From CAZHUM01 sp046484045 (GTDB lineage: Archaea; Thermoplasmatota; Thermoplasmata; Halarchaeoplasmatales; Halarchaeoplasmataceae), in contig JAWOBZ010000066.1 of the NCBI GenBank assembly GCA_046484045.1, positions 1 through 14,380 of the forward strand: 14,380 nucleotides of DNA, in the 5' to 3' direction. Made by a program: the position numbers and the translations under genes. Under the pieces are notes generated by a model. It was not told where the DNA came from, made no database searches, and was given only the letters and a program-made list of their open reading frames with translations. This document shows, piece by piece, positions 13,012 to 14,380 of this stretch; the stretch's first letter is position 1, and each line of letters starts with the position of its first letter.

Positions 13012-14259
13012 ATGCCATCTATAAATTACGAAAATCGGTTAAAAAACCCCATCCAAAACATAGAAGATAACGATAATCTTCTGGATGTAAATAAAAAAAC
13101 CATTTTGGACTTCGATAAGGAACTGGAATTAAATGATTATAGTAAAGCTAGACGGTACAAATACCTCATCATGCTCCCCAAAATGATAGCTTTATTAGAT
13201 AAGGACCTAAGGGAAGCTGAGAGGGGAGATATCGAAGATATCGTACTATGGATTAAAAGGAGAGATGATATAAATAAGACCACAAAGACCGATTATAAAA
13301 TATTACTGAAGCGGTTTTATCGGTGGGTGGGAGATGGTGAATATCCTGAGTGTATATCCTGGCTGGAGTATAAGAGTGATTATATCAACGGAAAGCTACC
13401 TAAGGATATGCTGGTGAGGGAAGATATCGAAAAATTGAAAGAAGCTTGTAAGAATAGTAGGGATCGGGCTTTGATTTCGGTTACATGGGAGACGGGGGCC
13501 AGGATAGGCGAACTCATGGATTTGAAGGTGGGCGATCTGGAGGACCACGATAGGGTTTTAAAGATAATTGTAGATGGTAAAACTGGCCAAAGAAAATTAG
13601 ATCTTATCGAATCTATACCCTACCTGAAGATATGGCTTAGAGACCATCCTGACGGCGATAGTAAGGAAGCTCCCCTATGGGTTAATCTATCCAATGGATG
13701 GGGTTCTGAAGCCGGTGATAAGATGAAATATCGTGCTATCCGTAAAGCTTTCGCTGAAGCCGGTAAGAGGGCTGAACTGGATAAGGACACAAATCCCCAC
13801 GCCTTCCGACACTCCAGGGCTACCTTTTTGGCCAATATATTCACCGAAGCCCAGTTATGTGAGTGGTTTGGATGGGTCCAGGGGTCCCGAACTCCAGCCA
13901 AATATGTCCATCTCTCAGGCCGTGAAATAGACCTCAAATATAAGAAGTTATACGGAATCGAAGAGGAAGAGGAAGAGGAATCCGCTTTTACTCTTCGTAA
14001 ATGTCCACGGTGCGGTGAATCAGTACCTCCCGAAGCTGATTATTGTTATAGGTGCGGTTTGGCCCTATCAGTTGAAGCGGTGGCTAAGCTGGAAGAGGAA
14101 GAGGAACAATTGGCTGAGGACTTCCCGAAACTGGCGGACCAGGACCCTTCCCTATTACATGAGATGGGCGATTTGGTTGAAGCTATGAAATTCTTTAAGG
14201 AAAATCGGGATCTGATGAAAGATATGGAAAAGATAAAAGCTGAGATGGAAGAGGGTTAA
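13012..14259 (+). CDS. Tyrosine recombinase/integrase with C-terminal zinc ribbon
   Basis: This is a phage-type (XerC/D-like) site-specific recombinase. The core-binding domain is about residues 28-125, the catalytic domain about 133-315. Catalytic residues are R164 (ETGARIGEL), K190 (DGKTGQ), H263 and R266 (HAFRHSRAT), W288 in the fifth position (FGWVQGS, where many enzymes have His) and Y298 nucleophile (AKYVHLS). An acidic linker leads to a zinc ribbon with C331, C334, C345 and C348, then a charged, probably coiled-coil tail (356-415). The zinc ribbon plus tail is frequent in archaeal integrases of chromosomal mobile elements. The gene has its own TATA box next to an inverted repeat. No tRNA gene is nearby and no att direct repeat was identified, so element borders are unknown. 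All catalytic residues are present, so it may be active. Confidence 0.93.
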   Translation: MPSINYENRLKNPIQNIEDNDNLLDVNKKTILDFDKELELNDYSKARRYKYLIMLPKMIALLDKDLREAERGDIEDIVLWIKRRDDINKTTKTDYKILLKRFYRWVGDGEYPECISWLEYKSDYINGKLPKDMLVREDIEKLKEACKNSRDRALISVTWETGARIGELMDLKVGDLEDHDRVLKIIVDGKTGQRKLDLIESIPYLKIWLRDHPDGDSKEAPLWVNLSNGWGSEAGDKMKYRAIRKAFAEAGKRAELDKDTNPHAFRHSRATFLANIFTEAQLCEWFGWVQGSRTPAKYVHLSGREIDLKYKKLYGIEEEEEEESAFTLRKCPRCGESVPPEADYCYRCGLALSVEAVAKLEEEEEQLAEDFPKLADQDPSLLHEMGDLVEAMKFFKENRDLMKDMEKIKAEMEEG

Positions 14260-14286
14260 AACCCCTTACTTATTCCTTTTCATTTA
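14260..14286 (+). terminator. T-rich stretch after the integrase gene
   Basis: A pyrimidine-rich run (CCTTACTTATTCCTTTTCATTT, positions 14265-14286 in part) follows the integrase stop. It fits archaeal T-tract termination but is broken up and overlaps the end of the opposing open frame. Confidence 0.3.
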
Positions 14287-14380
14287 AAGCCCTGGAGTTC
14301 CAAAATATTTTCGATGAAATCACACAATTCCTTTCCCCTTCCATCTAAATTGATATTGGTATCAATATCTTTAAGATTAT
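14280..14380 (-). CDS. 3' end of an open frame running off the window (partial)
   Basis: On the minus strand an open frame enters at the window edge and gives 32 residues ending DGRGKELCDFIENILELQGFK, then TGA (14282-14280). The pattern GxGxxLxxFIExxLxxxGF recalls the first helix of restriction-endonuclease-like (Mrr-type) domains, where it is normally followed by the catalytic strands. Here translation stops at that point, so either the resemblance is accidental or the gene is truncated. With so few codons this is tentative. It converges on the integrase gene. Confidence 0.35.
   Translation of the reverse strand, partial: NLKDIDTNINLDGRGKELCDFIENILELQGFK

Noticed and set aside
1..14380. CRISPR array, tRNA genes, insertion sequences, defence islands
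   Set aside because: No regularly spaced repeats, tRNA cloverleaf blocks or transposase motifs were seen on either strand.

Overview
The window is archaeal chromosome, most likely from a euryarchaeal lineage and possibly Thermoplasmatota. It encodes archaeal Glu-tRNA(Gln) amidotransferase subunit E, ribosomal protein S6e, aIF2 gamma, diphthamide synthase Dph2, an MfnA-type decarboxylase and an archaeosortase. Promoters are archaeal TATA boxes, and many first genes of transcripts start about 24-29 nt downstream of the box, which points to leaderless mRNAs. The 5S rRNA gene stands alone with no 16S/23S nearby, as in Thermoplasmata, but I cannot fix the phylum from this window.

Layout. 1-3328 (+): likely tail of gatD, then gatE and a HEAT-repeat protein in one operon. 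3387-4154 (+): PrsW-like intramembrane protease. 4200-6310 (+): mfnA and dph2, overlapping by 4 bp. 6323-6935 (-): a stand-alone Lrp/AsnC effector domain (RAM) protein and a 55-residue small protein. 7113-8740 (+): S6e and aIF2 gamma, overlapping by 4 bp. 8829-9060 (-): 5S rRNA. 9191-10018 (+): archaeosortase, overlapping by 23 bp a convergent Gly-Gly-ending ubiquitin-like/ThiS-like protein at 9996-10187 (-). 10239-11390 (-): MFS drug-efflux-type transporter. 11515-12893 (+): D-2-hydroxyacid dehydrogenase and a small membrane-anchored protein. 13012-14259 (+): tyrosine recombinase with a C-terminal zinc ribbon. 14280-14380 (-): tail of an open frame that runs off the window.

Main discovery. 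The 5S rRNA gene is about 100 nt too long. Its 5' part through loop E, and its 3' closing strand, match archaeal 5S rRNA. Between the helix V 3' strand and the helix I 3' strand sits an insertion of about 99 nt (8843-8941). It can fold into one long interrupted rod capped by a C(UACG)G tetraloop, and it is bounded by GGTCC direct repeats. A strong TATA box about 27 nt upstream of the predicted 5' end and a closed terminal stem suggest a working gene rather than debris. The only comparable case I know is the 5S rRNA of the haloarchaeon Halococcus morrhuae, with a 108-nt insertion. If this genome is unrelated to Halococcus, this would be an independent or unreported case of an expanded 5S rRNA.

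Most of the window serves information processing: tRNA-dependent Gln-tRNA synthesis, initiation, ribosomal protein S6, 5S rRNA and EF-2 diphthamide. The right-hand third is more accessory: efflux, a dehydrogenase, an unknown membrane protein and an integrase.
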